Numbered from the stretch's first letter, positions 9,320-22,800 are shown. The stretch is 64,000 nt of DNA from Pseudothermotoga thermarum DSM 5069 (GCF_000217815.1 NC_015707.1:1848014-1912013), one strand, 5' to 3'. Made by a program: numbers and translations. The notes: generated by a model not told the origin, from the letters alone.

Positions 9320-9336
9320 GGACCTGTCAACTTAAG
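9320..9336. repeat. Left terminal inverted repeat of the IS remnant
   Basis: GGACCTGTCAACTTAAG; 15 of 17 bases match the reverse complement of 9877-9893. Confidence 0.8.
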
Positions 9337-9379
9337 AAGGAAAACTGCACTAATAGAAGAAATGGAAATAGCCACTTAA

Positions 9380-9813
9380 CTATGTCCTCAGCCTGTACCT
9401 TGTTATCCCTATCACACTCTCAACAAGACTTCTTTCCCCAAACCTCTCATGCTCGTGTTCCCAATATCCCATATTCTTTTTTCTCGCTTCCCAGTACCAT
9501 GGCCCTTGCTTTGCCTTTCTCTCGTGTCTTACTGACCAACGCATAGATCACTTTCTTCCTCTTAACCTCATTTATGTTCACCTTCATCTCGCCTATAGCT
9601 ACTACTGCATTGCCTTCTATCTTCTCAGCAAGTATCTCTTCTTTCATTCTTGCCCACCATTTCCTCAAGGCTTCATGACTGACTCCAATTATGGCTGCTG
9701 CCTTCCTTAATGCAAGTTCATACTTTCGCCTCATGTGGAACTCTTTGTCTTTGAAAAAGGTTTGGTATAATTTGGTATAGGTACTGGGTGATATTTGTTG
9801 TTGTAACTTTCAT
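9380..9813 (-). pseudogene. Transposase remnant, frameshifted and internally deleted
   Basis: Reading the minus strand, an ATG at 9813 with AAAGGAGG upstream opens a frame that soon stops. The transposase-like reading continues in another frame through KLYQTFFKDKEF into an intact 95-residue stretch (9734-9447) with an HTH-like AAIIGVSHEALRKWW and the DDE-domain start IGEMKVNINEVKRKKVIYALV. After a second frame change the C-terminal signature EHERFGERSLVE appears, ending at TAG 9380-9382. The central catalytic part is missing. It resembles the IS6/IS1595-like single-ORF transposases of hyperthermophiles, but I cannot name the family. Confidence 0.72.
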
Positions 9814-9876
9814 CTTTACGGGAACCTCCTTTCGGTGAGAAGAGTTGGTTCCCGTTTATTTTATCTTATTCCCCAG

Positions 9877-9893
9877 CTTAAGTTGACACCTCC
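9877..9893. repeat. Right terminal inverted repeat of the IS remnant
   Basis: CTTAAGTTGACACCTCC; inverted copy of the left end at 9320-9336. Confidence 0.8.
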
Positions 9894-9942
9894 CCATATC
9901 ATATTCTACAATTTCATCAAATAGTTTTGTTGCTGAAAAAAA

Positions 9943-9978
9943 TTGCATGCAAAAAATTGCACAGTGCAATTTCTTGCA
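9943..9978. promoter_or_regulatory. Array of TTGCA half-sites, candidate operator of the amino-acid fermentation operon
   Basis: Within 36 bases there are five TTGCA/TGCAA half-sites. Two form the perfect palindrome TTGCATGCAA (9943-9952), two form TTGCACAGTGCAA (9957-9969), and one more TTGCA starts at 9974. They lie about 95-130 bases before the first gene of the operon. Such clustered palindromes are typical of multimeric repressor or activator binding, but the regulator is unknown and none is encoded next to it. Confidence 0.5.
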
Positions 9979-10070
9979 GAGAGCAGTGAGGATATTCTTT
10001 AAACCATTTTCAGAAGTTACAAATTGTTTGGCACGAAATTGATAAATATAAAAACGGAGGGTGAGCTGCG

Positions 10071-11318
10071 GTGAAGCTGAGTGAGGAAAAAGTATACAGA
10101 TTCTCAGAGTTGGCCAATAAGGTTAAAGCATCCATGATAAGAGAACTTTTAAAGTACGCTAACCTTCCAGGTGCAATATCTTTCGGAGGTGGAACTCCTG
10201 ATCCTGAGACTTTTCCGCGGGAAGAACTTGCACAGTTAGCTGCAGAAGTTATTCAAAAGGAGTACAAGTATACCCTTCAGTACGCCACAACGGAAGGAGA
10301 TCCAGAGCTTGTAAAGCAGATAATTCATCTGATTAAGCGTGTTTATGATGTCGACGGGGTTGAACCTGAGAATGTTCTTATAACTGCTGGTTCTCAACAA
10401 GCACTTGAACTTATAGGGAAAGTGTTGCTTGACAAAGACGATTATGTGATTGTTGGCGACCCAGAATACCTTGGAGCATTAGGTGCTTTTCGAATGAGAG
10501 ATCCAAGATTTTTGGTTGTGCGTTTTGAAGACGATGGTCCAGATATAAATCAAGTTGAAAGCTACCTTAAAAAACTGGATGCCTCTGGACAAATTCATCG
10601 CTTGAAATTTTTGTACCTTGTCTCAAACTTTCAAAATCCATCTGGTATCACCACTTCGCTTGAAAAGCGAAAAGCTTTGGTGGAATTGGCAGAAAAATAC
10701 GATTTTCTAATCGTTGAAGACGATCCATATGGTGCGTTGAGATTTGAAGGAGAAATGTTACCACCGTTGTTGAAATTTGGTGGTACACAAAGGGTCATTC
10801 TATTGAACACGTTCAGCAAAATTCTTTGTCCAGGACTCAGAATAGGAGTTGTGGTTGCAGACAAAACGATAATTAGAAAGCTTGTTCTTGTAAAGCAAAG
10901 CACCGATCTCTGTGGTCCTGCGTTGAACATGAGGCTGACTGCAAGGTATCTTGAAAGGTACGATATTTTGCAACAGATAAAACCTGCAATAGAACTTTAC
11001 AGAAGGAAAAGAGATGTTATGTTGGATGCTTTAAAAGAATATTTTGGAGATGTACCTGGGGCAAAGTGGACAAAGCCAGAAGGCGGTTTGTTTGTTTGGG
11101 TGACTTTGCCTGAAGGCTACGACACCATGGAGATGTTCAAATTTGCCGAAGAAAGAAAGGTTTTCTATATCCCCGGGCAAGCGTTTAGACCGTTCGACGA
11201 ACCATCATCTTCAATGAGAATGTCTTTCTGCTTACCACCGTTCGAAAAAATTGTTGAGGGAGTAAGAAAGTTAAAAGAAGCATTTTTGGCTTACAAAGCT
11301 TACAAGGGGTTGAGATGA
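10071..11318 (+). CDS. PLP-dependent class I/II aminotransferase (LysN / 2-aminoadipate type)
   Basis: A 415-residue fold-type I aminotransferase of the MocR/LysN group. Landmarks are the N-terminal ISFGGGTPDPETFP, the TAGSQQALELIG phosphate region, the NPSGITTS stretch, EDDPYGALRFEG with the PLP aspartate, and the lysine motif NTFSKILCPGLRIG. The start is GTG 10071 with CGGAGGGTG upstream. Relatives act on 2-aminoadipate, leucine or aromatic amino acids. As first gene of an operon with a 2-oxoacid oxidoreductase and butyrate kinases, it most likely makes the 2-oxo acids from (branched-chain) amino acids; that substrate choice is inferred. Confidence 0.8.
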   Translation: MKLSEEKVYRFSELANKVKASMIRELLKYANLPGAISFGGGTPDPETFPREELAQLAAEVIQKEYKYTLQYATTEGDPELVKQIIHLIKRVYDVDGVEPENVLITAGSQQALELIGKVLLDKDDYVIVGDPEYLGALGAFRMRDPRFLVVRFEDDGPDINQVESYLKKLDASGQIHRLKFLYLVSNFQNPSGITTSLEKRKALVELAEKYDFLIVEDDPYGALRFEGEMLPPLLKFGGTQRVILLNTFSKILCPGLRIGVVVADKTIIRKLVLVKQSTDLCGPALNMRLTARYLERYDILQQIKPAIELYRRKRDVMLDALKEYFGDVPGAKWTKPEGGLFVWVTLPEGYDTMEMFKFAEERKVFYIPGQAFRPFDEPSSSMRMSFCLPPFEKIVEGVRKLKEAFLAYKAYKGLR

Positions 11319-12382
11319 TGTACAGGATATTTGTTATAAATCCAGGTTCAACCTCGACCAAAGTAGCGGTCTATGAAGATGAAGAATGTGTTTATGCAGA
11401 AAAAGTTGAACATTCTGTCCAAGATTTGGAAAAATTTCCCGACATCATGGATCAATATTTGTTTAGGAAAGACAACATTTTATCCGCTTTGAAAAAGGTA
11501 GGATTCCACGAGGAAGACTTCGACGCAATAGCTGCGCGTGGTGGGATACTCCCACCACTTGAGAGCGGAACGTACCTTGTGGATGAAAGAATGGTAGATT
11601 ATCTTTTGCATAAATCACCAGTTAAACACGTATCCAACTTAGCTGCGGTTATCGCCTTTGAGATTGCAAAAGGTAGAATACCTGTTTACATAACCGATCC
11701 TGTTTCTGTTGACGAGATGATACCTGAAGCAAGGTTATCTGGGATACCGGAAATCGAGCGTAAAAGTCTTTCGCATGCTTTAAACATCAGAGCTGTTTGT
11801 AGAAAAGTAGCTAAAATGCTTGAAAAGGATTTCAATCAGTTGAACTTCGTCGTGGCGCATCTTGGCGGGGGCATATCAGTCGCTGCGATTAGAAATGGAA
11901 GGATGATAGATGTAAACAACGCAAACGACGAGGGACCGTTTAGTCCAGAAAGAACCGGGGAACTACCGGTGGGAGATGTCGTTCGAATGTGCTTCAGTGG
12001 CAAGTACACCAAGGATGAGTTGAAGAAAAGATATGTTGGCAAGGGTGGACTTGTTGCATACCTTGGAACGAACGATTTGAGAGAAGCCTTAAAGAGGGCT
12101 GAAAAAGATGACTACGCCAAGTTGATAGTGGAAGCCATGGCTTACCAAATAGCAAAAGAAATAGGAGGAATGTGCGCTGTCTTGTGTGGGAAAGTGGATG
12201 GAATAATTTTGACCGGTGGAATGGCTCACAGCGAAAAGTTCACGGAGATGATAAAAGCATACGTCTATAAATTTGCACCAATATTCATCGTTCCAGGTGA
12301 ATTTGAGCTGGAAGCTCTTGCGCTAGGTGCTTTAAGAGTTTTAAGGGGAGAGGAAACTGCAAAAAGATGGGGTGGTAGTTGA
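11315..12382 (+). CDS. buk: Butyrate kinase (first copy)
   Basis: Transfers phosphate from butyryl- or branched acyl-phosphate to ADP, giving ATP. The 355-residue ASKHA-fold protein begins with the phosphate-binding [11 protein letters not shown], has LGGGISVAA near the middle and DEGPFSPERTGELP, as in butyrate kinases. ATG 11315 overlaps the stop of the aminotransferase; a second ATG follows directly at 11318. It shares layout with the second copy two genes on but the two differ clearly in sequence, so they are old paralogues with possibly different acyl preferences. Confidence 0.88.
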   Translation: MMYRIFVINPGSTSTKVAVYEDEECVYAEKVEHSVQDLEKFPDIMDQYLFRKDNILSALKKVGFHEEDFDAIAARGGILPPLESGTYLVDERMVDYLLHKSPVKHVSNLAAVIAFEIAKGRIPVYITDPVSVDEMIPEARLSGIPEIERKSLSHALNIRAVCRKVAKMLEKDFNQLNFVVAHLGGGISVAAIRNGRMIDVNNANDEGPFSPERTGELPVGDVVRMCFSGKYTKDELKKRYVGKGGLVAYLGTNDLREALKRAEKDDYAKLIVEAMAYQIAKEIGGMCAVLCGKVDGIILTGGMAHSEKFTEMIKAYVYKFAPIFIVPGEFELEALALGALRVLRGEETAKRWGGS

Positions 12383-13266
12383 TGAGTCGCCTTGGCTGGC
12401 TTGTCGATAAGGCAAGAGGATCGAAAAAAAGATTGGTTGTGGCAGCCGCAAACGACGATGTGGTATTAAGTGCTGTAAAAAATGCTTTGGAATACGAATT
12501 GGTTCATCCAATTTTGGTGGGACCAGTAAATAAGATCGAACAACTAGCTGAAGAAGTGAAATTGAACCTTTCAAGTTGCGAAATTGTTAATGTTGACGGT
12601 GATAAAGTTGTTCAAGTGGCAGTTGACATCGCTTCAAAACAAGGCGATTTGCTCATGAAGGGAAATGTTAAGACAGGCGATCTGATGAAAGTTGTCCTTC
12701 AAGAGGAATATGGATTTAGAACAGGTTCAACGATCACCATGGTCAGCGTTTTTGATATACCAACTTACCACAAACTGCTTGCCATCAGTGACGCTGGTAT
12801 GATAATTGCCCCAACTTTGGAGCAAAAAATAGATATGATAAACGTTTCAGTTCAGGTGATGAAAAAACTTGGTGTTGAAATTCCCAAGGTTGCCGTTTTG
12901 GGTGCCATAGAAGTTCCAAACCCGAAGATGCCGGCGACGATAGAAGCAGCAATACTTAGCAAAATGAACGATCGTGGGCAAATAAAAGGTTGTGTAGTTG
13001 ATGGACCTTTCGCCTTGGACAACGCAATCTCACTTCAAGCGGCAAAGCATAAGGGAATAAACAGCCCTGTGGCTGGAGATGCCGACATATTGATAATGCC
13101 CGATATAGAGGCTGGGAACATTTTCTACAAGGCCATGGTTTTCCTTGCAAATGCGAAGGTTGCTTCGGTAATTCTTGGGGCAAGAATACCAATCGTGTTG
13201 ACATCGAGGGCAGATTCGGATGAAACCAAGCTTTATTCCATCGCGCTTGCATGTCTTCTTTCCTGA
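12382..13266 (+). CDS. ptb: Phosphate butyryltransferase
   Basis: Exchanges CoA for phosphate on butyryl- or branched acyl-CoA, feeding the neighbouring kinases. The 294-residue protein fits the phosphate acetyl/butyryltransferase family, with the LLMKGNVKTGDLMK segment near residue 90, DGPFALDNA near residue 210 and the PDIEAGNIFYK motif close to the C terminus. ATG 12382 shares one base with the kinase stop. Lying between two butyrate kinase genes, its role in acyl-CoA to acid conversion is well supported; chain specificity is not readable. Confidence 0.88.
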   Translation: MSRLGWLVDKARGSKKRLVVAAANDDVVLSAVKNALEYELVHPILVGPVNKIEQLAEEVKLNLSSCEIVNVDGDKVVQVAVDIASKQGDLLMKGNVKTGDLMKVVLQEEYGFRTGSTITMVSVFDIPTYHKLLAISDAGMIIAPTLEQKIDMINVSVQVMKKLGVEIPKVAVLGAIEVPNPKMPATIEAAILSKMNDRGQIKGCVVDGPFALDNAISLQAAKHKGINSPVAGDADILIMPDIEAGNIFYKAMVFLANAKVASVILGARIPIVLTSRADSDETKLYSIALACLLS

Positions 13267-15004
<1,738 letters not shown>

Positions 15005-15008
<4 letters not shown>

Positions 15009-15232
15009 AAAGAGCATACATTCAAATTGATTCGGAAAGATGCAAAGGTTGTGGTTTGTGTATAAACGCTTGTCCGCAAAAGATTATTCGCTTTTCACCG
15101 CAATTTAATACGAAAGGTTATCACTATGCTCAACAAAATGATCCCGATGGAAAGTGCACGGGCTGCGGCTTTTGCTACATGATGTGTCCTGATACTTGTA
15201 TAACCGTTTACAAACTTGTTCAAGTGGGGTGA
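15005..15232 (+). CDS. 2-oxoacid:ferredoxin oxidoreductase, ferredoxin-type delta subunit
   Basis: A 75-residue two-cluster ferredoxin. The motifs are CKGCGLCINACP near residue 14 and CTGCGFCYMMCP near residue 52, each supplying four cysteines for a 4Fe-4S cluster. GTG 15005 overlaps the stop of the ATPase gene, with AAGGAGGTTA upstream at 14991-15000. It leads the delta-alpha-beta-gamma set of a second 2-oxoacid:ferredoxin oxidoreductase and should carry its electrons to ferredoxin. Confidence 0.9.
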
Positions 15233-15237
15233 ATGGC

Positions 15238-16296
15238 GTGAAAAAGATAATGATGAAAGGAGTTGAAGCGATCGGAGAAGCCGCAATTAAGGCAGGGTGT
15301 AGAAATTATTACGGTTATCCAATAACACCGCAAAACGAGTTGACAGAATACATGGCAAAAAGGCTTCCTGAAGTTGGAGGGATTTTCCTTCAAGCTGAAA
15401 GTGAAGTGGCTGCGGTAAACATGGTTTATGGAACCGCCGCGGTGGGGAAAAGAGTTATGACCTCCACATCGTCGCCTGGTTTTAGTTTGATGCAAGAGGG
15501 TATTTCTTACATAGCTTGCGCTCAACTTCCAGCAGTTTTTGTAAACGTGATGCGTGGTGGGCCAGGACTGGGCGACATACAACCATCTCAAGGCGATTAT
15601 TTCCAAGCCACGAAAGGCGGAGGACATGGAGATTACAGGTTGATTGTTTTAGGACCTTCGACAGTTCAAGAAGCAGTGGAGTTGACGATATTAGCTTTCG
15701 ATTTGGCTGACAAGTACAGAAATCCCGTTTTGATACTGATCGATGGACTTATTGGGCAAATGATGGAACCAGTGGAATTTCCAGATGTACAAATATCTTA
15801 CGACAACAGCAGCTGGGCTTTGACCGGTGCTTCTGGAAGACCTCCGAGGGTGATCACGTCTTTCAACATAGATCCATACGGTTTGGAAAAGATGAATTTA
15901 CAACTTCAAGAAAAATACAGGAAAATCGAACAAAACGAGGTTCGTTGGGAAGAGTTTATGACAGACGATGCAGAAATTCTGATCGTTGCGTATGGGTCTG
16001 TTGGAAGAATTTGCAAAAGCGTTGTAAAAATGGCTCGAGAGGAAGGATTAAAAGTTGGATTGTTCAGACCAATTACGCTTTATCCTTATCCATATGAACC
16101 ACTTTCAAAGCTTGCCGATAAAGTTTCACTGATTTTAACAGTTGAAATGAGTTCTGGGCAAATGCTTGAGGACGTAAAGCTTGCAGTTGGACAAAAAACG
16201 GATGTGGAATTTTACGGTAGAATGGCTGGCGTTGTTCCTTCTCCAGAGGAAATCCTTCAACATCTAAAAAGTTTTGTCTTTACGGGGAGGCATTGA
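15238..16296 (+). CDS. 2-oxoacid:ferredoxin oxidoreductase, alpha subunit (2-ketoisovalerate or 2-oxoglutarate type)
   Basis: A 352-residue alpha subunit with [14 protein letters not shown] near the N terminus and the [13 protein letters not shown] and [15 protein letters not shown] motifs shared by KorA/VorB proteins rather than by PorA. The frame extends upstream into the ferredoxin gene, but GTG 15238, twelve bases after GTGGGGTG, is the likely start. Substrate cannot be read directly; the flanking aminotransferase, phosphotransbutyrylase and butyrate kinases point to branched-chain 2-oxo acids. Confidence 0.88.
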   Translation: MKKIMMKGVEAIGEAAIKAGCRNYYGYPITPQNELTEYMAKRLPEVGGIFLQAESEVAAVNMVYGTAAVGKRVMTSTSSPGFSLMQEGISYIACAQLPAVFVNVMRGGPGLGDIQPSQGDYFQATKGGGHGDYRLIVLGPSTVQEAVELTILAFDLADKYRNPVLILIDGLIGQMMEPVEFPDVQISYDNSSWALTGASGRPPRVITSFNIDPYGLEKMNLQLQEKYRKIEQNEVRWEEFMTDDAEILIVAYGSVGRICKSVVKMAREEGLKVGLFRPITLYPYPYEPLSKLADKVSLILTVEMSSGQMLEDVKLAVGQKTDVEFYGRMAGVVPSPEEILQHLKSFVFTGRH

Positions 16297-16298
16297 GA

Positions 16299-17054
16299 AT
16301 GAACTACGCTGTGGCTTATAAATCTCCTAATGCCTTGAGCGGAAAGCCATTCACTTACTGTCCAGGTTGCCACCATGGAATCGTTCACCGTTTGGTTGCG
16401 GAGGTAATAGACGAACTTGGAATAAGGGAGAAAACAATAGTCGTGGCACCAGTTGGTTGCTCGGTTTTTGCCTATGAGTTCTTCAACCTGGATGGAACTG
16501 TTGCACCACATGGAAGGGCAACGGCTGTTGCAACAGGGATGAAAAGAGCTAGACCAGATCTTGTAGTTTTCACCTACCAAGGTGATGGTGATCTGGCGGC
16601 TATTGGAACAAGTGAGACGATTCACACCGCCAACCGAGGTGAAAGAGTAACAACGATTTTCATAAACAACGCGATATACGGGATGACTGGTGGTCAAATG
16701 GCACCAACGACTTTGATCGGTATGAGAACGACAACAACTCCTTATGGAAGAGAACCGCAAAAAGAAGGTTATCCTCTCCACGTTTGTGAAGTTTTGAAGG
16801 AATTGAAAGGCGTAGCATTTTTGGCAAGAACAAAAGTGACAACCCCAAAGGATGTCATTATAACGAAAAGATACATCAAAAAGGCATTTCTTGCGCAATT
16901 AAAAGGATTAGGATACAGCTTGGTAGAAGTTCTTTCGACTTGTCCGACAAACTGGGGAATGGATCCAATAACTGCCATGAAATGGCTTGAGGAAAACATG
17001 GTCAAAGAATATCCACTTGGAGTTTTTGTTGACAAAGTGGGTGATGAAAAATGA
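16299..17054 (+). CDS. 2-oxoacid:ferredoxin oxidoreductase, beta subunit
   Basis: A 251-residue thiamine-diphosphate subunit. [12 protein letters not shown] near residue 22 supplies cluster cysteines and the TPP/Mg signature runs from GDGDLAAIG to [16 protein letters not shown]. These match the Kor/Vor type. The frame opens two codons earlier at 16293, but ATG 16299 follows GGGGAGG at 16284-16290 with good spacing. It overlaps the gamma subunit by ATGA. Confidence 0.9.
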   Translation: MNYAVAYKSPNALSGKPFTYCPGCHHGIVHRLVAEVIDELGIREKTIVVAPVGCSVFAYEFFNLDGTVAPHGRATAVATGMKRARPDLVVFTYQGDGDLAAIGTSETIHTANRGERVTTIFINNAIYGMTGGQMAPTTLIGMRTTTTPYGREPQKEGYPLHVCEVLKELKGVAFLARTKVTTPKDVIITKRYIKKAFLAQLKGLGYSLVEVLSTCPTNWGMDPITAMKWLEENMVKEYPLGVFVDKVGDEK

Positions 17055-17599
17055 CCCACAGCTTTATCATAGCTGGATTTGGCGGACAAGGAGTCATGTT
17101 GATGGGACAAATTCTTGCTCAAGCTGCCATGATTGAAGGAAAGAACGTTACTTGGTTTCCATCTTATGGTCCAGAGATGAGAGGTGGAACGGCAAACTGC
17201 ACGGTTGTGATAAGCGATGAACCAGTTGCTTCACCGGTGGTGGAAAACCCACTTGAGCTTGTCGTGATGAACATACCTTCCCTGCTCAAGTTTGAGCCAA
17301 AAGTCAAACCCAGTGGGTATCTTTTTGTGAATTCCTCGGTAGTGGACAGAAAACCAACCAGAAATGACATTCAAGTTTTCGAAATACCAGTTAACGATTT
17401 GGCGGAAAAACTTGGAAATGCAAGGGTTGCAAATATGGTGATGCTTGGTGCGGTTGTTCAAGTGACAAAATGTGTGAAACTTGACGCAGTCGTTGAGGCT
17501 ATCAAGTACAAACTTTCTTCTCGAGGTGAGCAAATAGTTGATTTGAACATTAAAGCGATTTATGAAGGTGTCAGGCACGTAGGCGGATCAGATAGATAA
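17051..17599 (+). CDS. 2-oxoacid:ferredoxin oxidoreductase, gamma subunit
   Basis: A 182-residue gamma subunit with the nucleotide-loop-like [12 protein letters not shown] at residues 9-20 and [13 protein letters not shown] near residue 37, both conserved in the family. Last gene of the operon; a strong terminator begins 12 bases after the stop. With delta, alpha and beta it completes a second ferredoxin-reducing 2-oxoacid oxidoreductase in the window, clearly distinct from the pyruvate enzyme at 73-3106. Confidence 0.9.
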   Translation: MTHSFIIAGFGGQGVMLMGQILAQAAMIEGKNVTWFPSYGPEMRGGTANCTVVISDEPVASPVVENPLELVVMNIPSLLKFEPKVKPSGYLFVNSSVVDRKPTRNDIQVFEIPVNDLAEKLGNARVANMVMLGAVVQVTKCVKLDAVVEAIKYKLSSRGEQIVDLNIKAIYEGVRHVGGSDR

Positions 17600-17611
17600 C
17601 CCCACCCATTG

Positions 17612-17642
17612 GCCGGAGCAAGCAGCTCCGGCTCTTTTTTTT
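17612..17642. terminator. Intrinsic terminator
   Basis: GCCGGAGC (17612-17619) pairs with GCTCCGGC (17625-17632), five-base loop, then TCTTTTTTTT on the plus strand. It ends the fermentation operon and lies right at the end of the convergent dehydrogenase gene. Confidence 0.92.
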
Positions 17643-18409
17643 CATTCGGCGTATATCATTTTCACTGTCATACCACCATCGACGATGAAATTCACACCTG
17701 TTATGAAACCAGATTTTGCTTCGTCAGCCAAAAAGAGACAAAGGTTAGCGATGTCCATTGGATCTCCAACTCTTCCTGCTGGATGCTGCAGATGATCTAT
17801 TTCCCTAAGATTTGGCTCAGTTCTTAACGCTTTTTTCTTCCACCTTGATGTTTCAATCCAACCTGGACTTATGCAAACGACTCGTATTCGATATTTTGCA
17901 AGGCTTATTGCCAAAGAGTGTGTCAATGCAACAATTCCTCCCTTCGAGGCTGAATAAGGTTCTGTGTCCGGTTCAGATTGGAAGGCTCTTGTACTTGCAA
18001 TGTTTATGATTACTCCTCCTTTGTCCTTCATCTTTTCTGCACAGTATCTTGCGCAAAGGTAAGAACCAGAGAGGTTGACTTGAATGACACGGTTCCATTC
18101 CTCGAAGGTTCTTTCAAAAATACTCTTTGTTGAGCTGATAGCAGCGTTGTTTACAAGAATATCTATCCTCTCATAAAGCTCAAAGGTTCTTTCAACCATC
18201 TTTTTCACAGATTCTTCGTTCGCTACATCGGTTTGGATGAACGTTGCATCAAAACCTTGGTTTTTCAAAAGTTCTTCTCTTTCTTTCCCTGCCTCTTCAT
18301 CGATTTCCGCAAGCACAACCTTTATTCCGTTTTCACAAAAAAGTTGTGCTATCGCTGCTCCTATTCCCTGTCCACCACCTGTTATGATGGCAACTTTCCC
18401 TTGAAGCAC
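17642..18409 (-). CDS. Short-chain dehydrogenase/reductase (SDR), substrate unknown
   Basis: A 255-residue classical SDR. TGGGQGIGAAIA is the NAD(P)-binding glycine motif, NNAAIS follows, and the catalytic Ser-Tyr-Lys set is present as IASTRAF and YSASKGG. The C-terminal FITGVNFIVDGGMT is typical. A GTG at 18418 is in frame but is part of the ribosome site AAGGAGGTG; GTG 18409, eight bases after it, is the better start. It lies four bases after the DUF1175 gene, so it is probably the last gene of that operon. Substrate not predictable. Confidence 0.85.
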   Translation of the reverse strand: MLQGKVAIITGGGQGIGAAIAQLFCENGIKVVLAEIDEEAGKEREELLKNQGFDATFIQTDVANEESVKKMVERTFELYERIDILVNNAAISSTKSIFERTFEEWNRVIQVNLSGSYLCARYCAEKMKDKGGVIINIASTRAFQSEPDTEPYSASKGGIVALTHSLAISLAKYRIRVVCISPGWIETSRWKKKALRTEPNLREIDHLQHPAGRVGDPMDIANLCLFLADEAKSGFITGVNFIVDGGMTVKMIYAE

Positions 18410-18422
18410 TTTGAACACCTCC

Positions 18423-19830
<1,408 letters not shown>

Positions 19831-22800
19831 AAAGACCTTTGTAGTACATCGAATAAGCCCTTGCCGGCAATATTTTGTAAAGACCATTTGCAGTTGCCCT
19901 CCAGTAGTAACTCATCTTCATCGAGGAGTACTGTGTTGCGAAGAAAACAACTCTGTCCATGTGTATCTCCCTTGAAGCAAACCAATATCTCCATTCTCTG
20001 TACCATCTGTAATCGAACTTCGAAAACTCTCCAAGAACTTTTTCCGAATAATTCGGCAATACCTGAGCACAAGAAGGAATGTAATCTTCAACAACAAGGT
20101 AATTTCCCTGTCCTTTGAGAATTCTCAGTTCGGTTTTGACAACATCTCCTGCAGACAGTTTTATTGGGAAGGTTTCTTCTTCAAAGACAATTTCACAAAT
20201 AGCAGAGCTCAAAATACTATCATTACCAGCGAATCTGAAATTCGTAGCAATAACTTTTTTCCCATCCCAGTCGAAGATTCTGGAAGCAACAAAGGGAAGC
20301 TCAACAAATTTCCCTTCCTGGTACCAATAGGTTGTGTTTTCTCCAACGACGAATATCCATTTACCATCTGAAAGAAGTTTTTGTGCATCAAAAGGAAGTT
20401 GTCCAAGGTATTTGTCGTTGAGCCACAATCCATCGTTTTTCCAAAGCAAGATACCATTTTCAACAAGAGCGGCATCTTTTGCACCATGGTAAATGGCTGA
20501 AATCTTTGTCAAGCAGTCGTAAACGATCGCACCAGCTTCAGAAAGGATGAGAATTTTACCTTTGAATGTTTGCGCACTTCTGAAAGCGAATGGAAAACCA
20601 TCGATGTAAATTGTGGCAGCTTTGACGTTGAGCTTTGTCCCGTAATACTCCAGTTCGCCGTTGAAGTAAGGTTCTATGTAAAGTTCGCTTGTTTTGTAAT
20701 CTTCAACAATCTTGGCAGAAACTGGAACATATTTTTGATTTAAAGGAACGAAGGCATCCACATAGGCTCTCTTGTTCAGCACAGGTACTTCATACCTTTT
20801 GTAGTATCTTCGCTCAACGCTTAGTCCTTCGTCAACAGATTGCGACGGAACCTGTTTGTAGATAACGTGCACTTCCACAAGTCCAAAGCCTTCAATCATG
20901 AGAAAACCTGGATCGACAACGATTGTGGTTGAACCTTCGATTGTCAAAATTCTTTCGTTGTTGACAACTTTTAACGAAGGTTCTCCAAAGTTCGGTAAAG
21001 CTTCAATCAAAGCAAGACAAGCGTAGGATGTATCCTTCGTGGAATACCACATGTAACCGTCCTTTTTGTTGAAAAGGTAGTTTATCATCTTTGTTTGAAT
21101 CTCGGGGTATTTGTTCCATTTTGCAAGAACTCTCAGCGCCAGTGATGTCATTTGAACTTCGGTTGTGAAGTAATCGTTTTCGTCGACTTTTACGTAGGCA
21201 AATCTTTCATCTTCCACAACAAGCTTCATCATCTGATCAACTGCTTTTTCATCGGACATAGCAAGATATACCCAATCCAGACTCTTTGAGGGTTCAACTT
21301 TCTTGTGTTCAACTCCAAACAACGTTAGCACGTATGAACCGTAAGGTGTTGGGTTTTCAAGAAGATATTCTATAGCCGCTTTCACAACGGATTCGGCAAC
21401 ATGATAACCTGCCTTGATTGCGTAGTATAATCCTTCCATGACATAACAGGTCATGAAATCGTTCGTTTCATCGGTTTGCCACCAGCCCCAGCCACCATCG
21501 TAGTGTTGGTATTTGTAGAGTCGCATCAAACCTTTTTGAACGATTTCGTCGAGCTCTTCGATTTTCAAACCCATCTGTGCTGCAACAACCGCTGGTAAAA
21601 AGCTACTCATCGTTTGTTCTGTGCAACCGTACGGAAAGCGAATGAGCTTTCTTATTGAACCTTCCAACAGTGGAACAACACTTGAGTAAGTTCGAAGAGT
21701 TGCAGAAACATATTCAGCTTGTGGCAACGAAATTTCTTTTCTCCCACTCAAAGCTTCTAAGAAGTAGAATTCCCTTTCAAAGGCAAATGGTTTAACAGGG
21801 GTTTTTAACATTACAGCATCTTCCTTGATTGGTGATTGTGCAAATGTTGTGAAACCGGCTTCGGTGGATGGTCGTACCGCTTGCACAGTCCATCTGTACG
21901 TTGCCGATGAATTAGGTTGAACAATTGAAGTGGCAGGTTTTTCTGGTATGAAAAACTCTTCTGTGTGAGGATCATATTGCTCGATTATCGTGAACTCTTT
22001 GGTTGGCTCGATCCAAACGGTTGTCTCCAAGATCTGATCAATCCTGTTGTTAACCGTGGCAGCTATCTGTACTATATCGCCTTCCCTGAAGAAAGATGGC
22101 AGATGCGGTATGACGTAGAAGTCTTTGGTGACAGCAAACTTGTTTTGCCCCTGAGCAAAGGTCTCACTTGAAAAACCGTACGCTGTGACAACGAAGGTTG
22201 TCAAACTGTCTGGAACTTTGAAGAGCACTTTTGCAACACCGTTGGTTGTTTGCAAGTTTGGTATCCAAAGAGCGGTGTCTGGAAAGTACTCTCTGACGTT
22301 CATTCGCACTTCGACAGCTTCTCTCTTGTAATTTTCAAAGGTCGTTTCACGTGACAATACTTCTGCCAGGTTGGATTTCCTAAAAGAATAATCAATCCGG
22401 AAGTAGAACCATTCCGATGAGAAGGACCAATCCACTTCCGGATACTCATTCACAGGATAGATCGATTCTTCCAAAAGTTTAGGTTTTTGACCAAGCATTG
22501 TGTAAATGGCTTCGTCGACGACGGTTAAACAGAGTGAATAATCCTTCTGTGTGTGGATTGTCAAAACACACTCTTCCCCAGGTTGGTAAATTTCCTTATC
22601 CAGTTCAATTCTTGCAGTCTCAACGTTGAAATTTTGCAGCAGTTTCAGAGTTATCGTTCGTTGAATTTCTTTGTTTTCCACAAAAGCTGTGCAGATCAAA
22701 AATAGTTGTCTTTGGGAAAGATCGTCAGGTATTTTCAGTTCCATCTGTATCATGTCCTTGGTTGAAAAGGGTTTGAAACTGTGAATTTCATCGGTTGCAA

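Larger units (their letters stand above)
9320..9893. mobile_element. Decayed insertion sequence (about 574 bp) with terminal inverted repeats
   Basis: Bounded by 17-base terminal inverted repeats (9320-9336 and 9877-9893, two mismatches), ending GG..TGTCAACTTAAG inwards. Inside is a shortened, frameshifted DDE-type transposase on the minus strand and an 8-base inverted repeat CGGGAACC/GGTTCCCG (9819-9826, 9847-9854) beside the transposase ribosome site. No clear target-site duplication is visible. At this length the element has lost most of its transposase and cannot move by itself. Confidence 0.8.

Noticed and set aside
9447-9734. Intact 95-residue transposase or regulatory gene
   Set aside because: It is only the middle frame of a longer remnant: transposase-like sequence continues on both sides in other frames and the start lacks a ribosome site.
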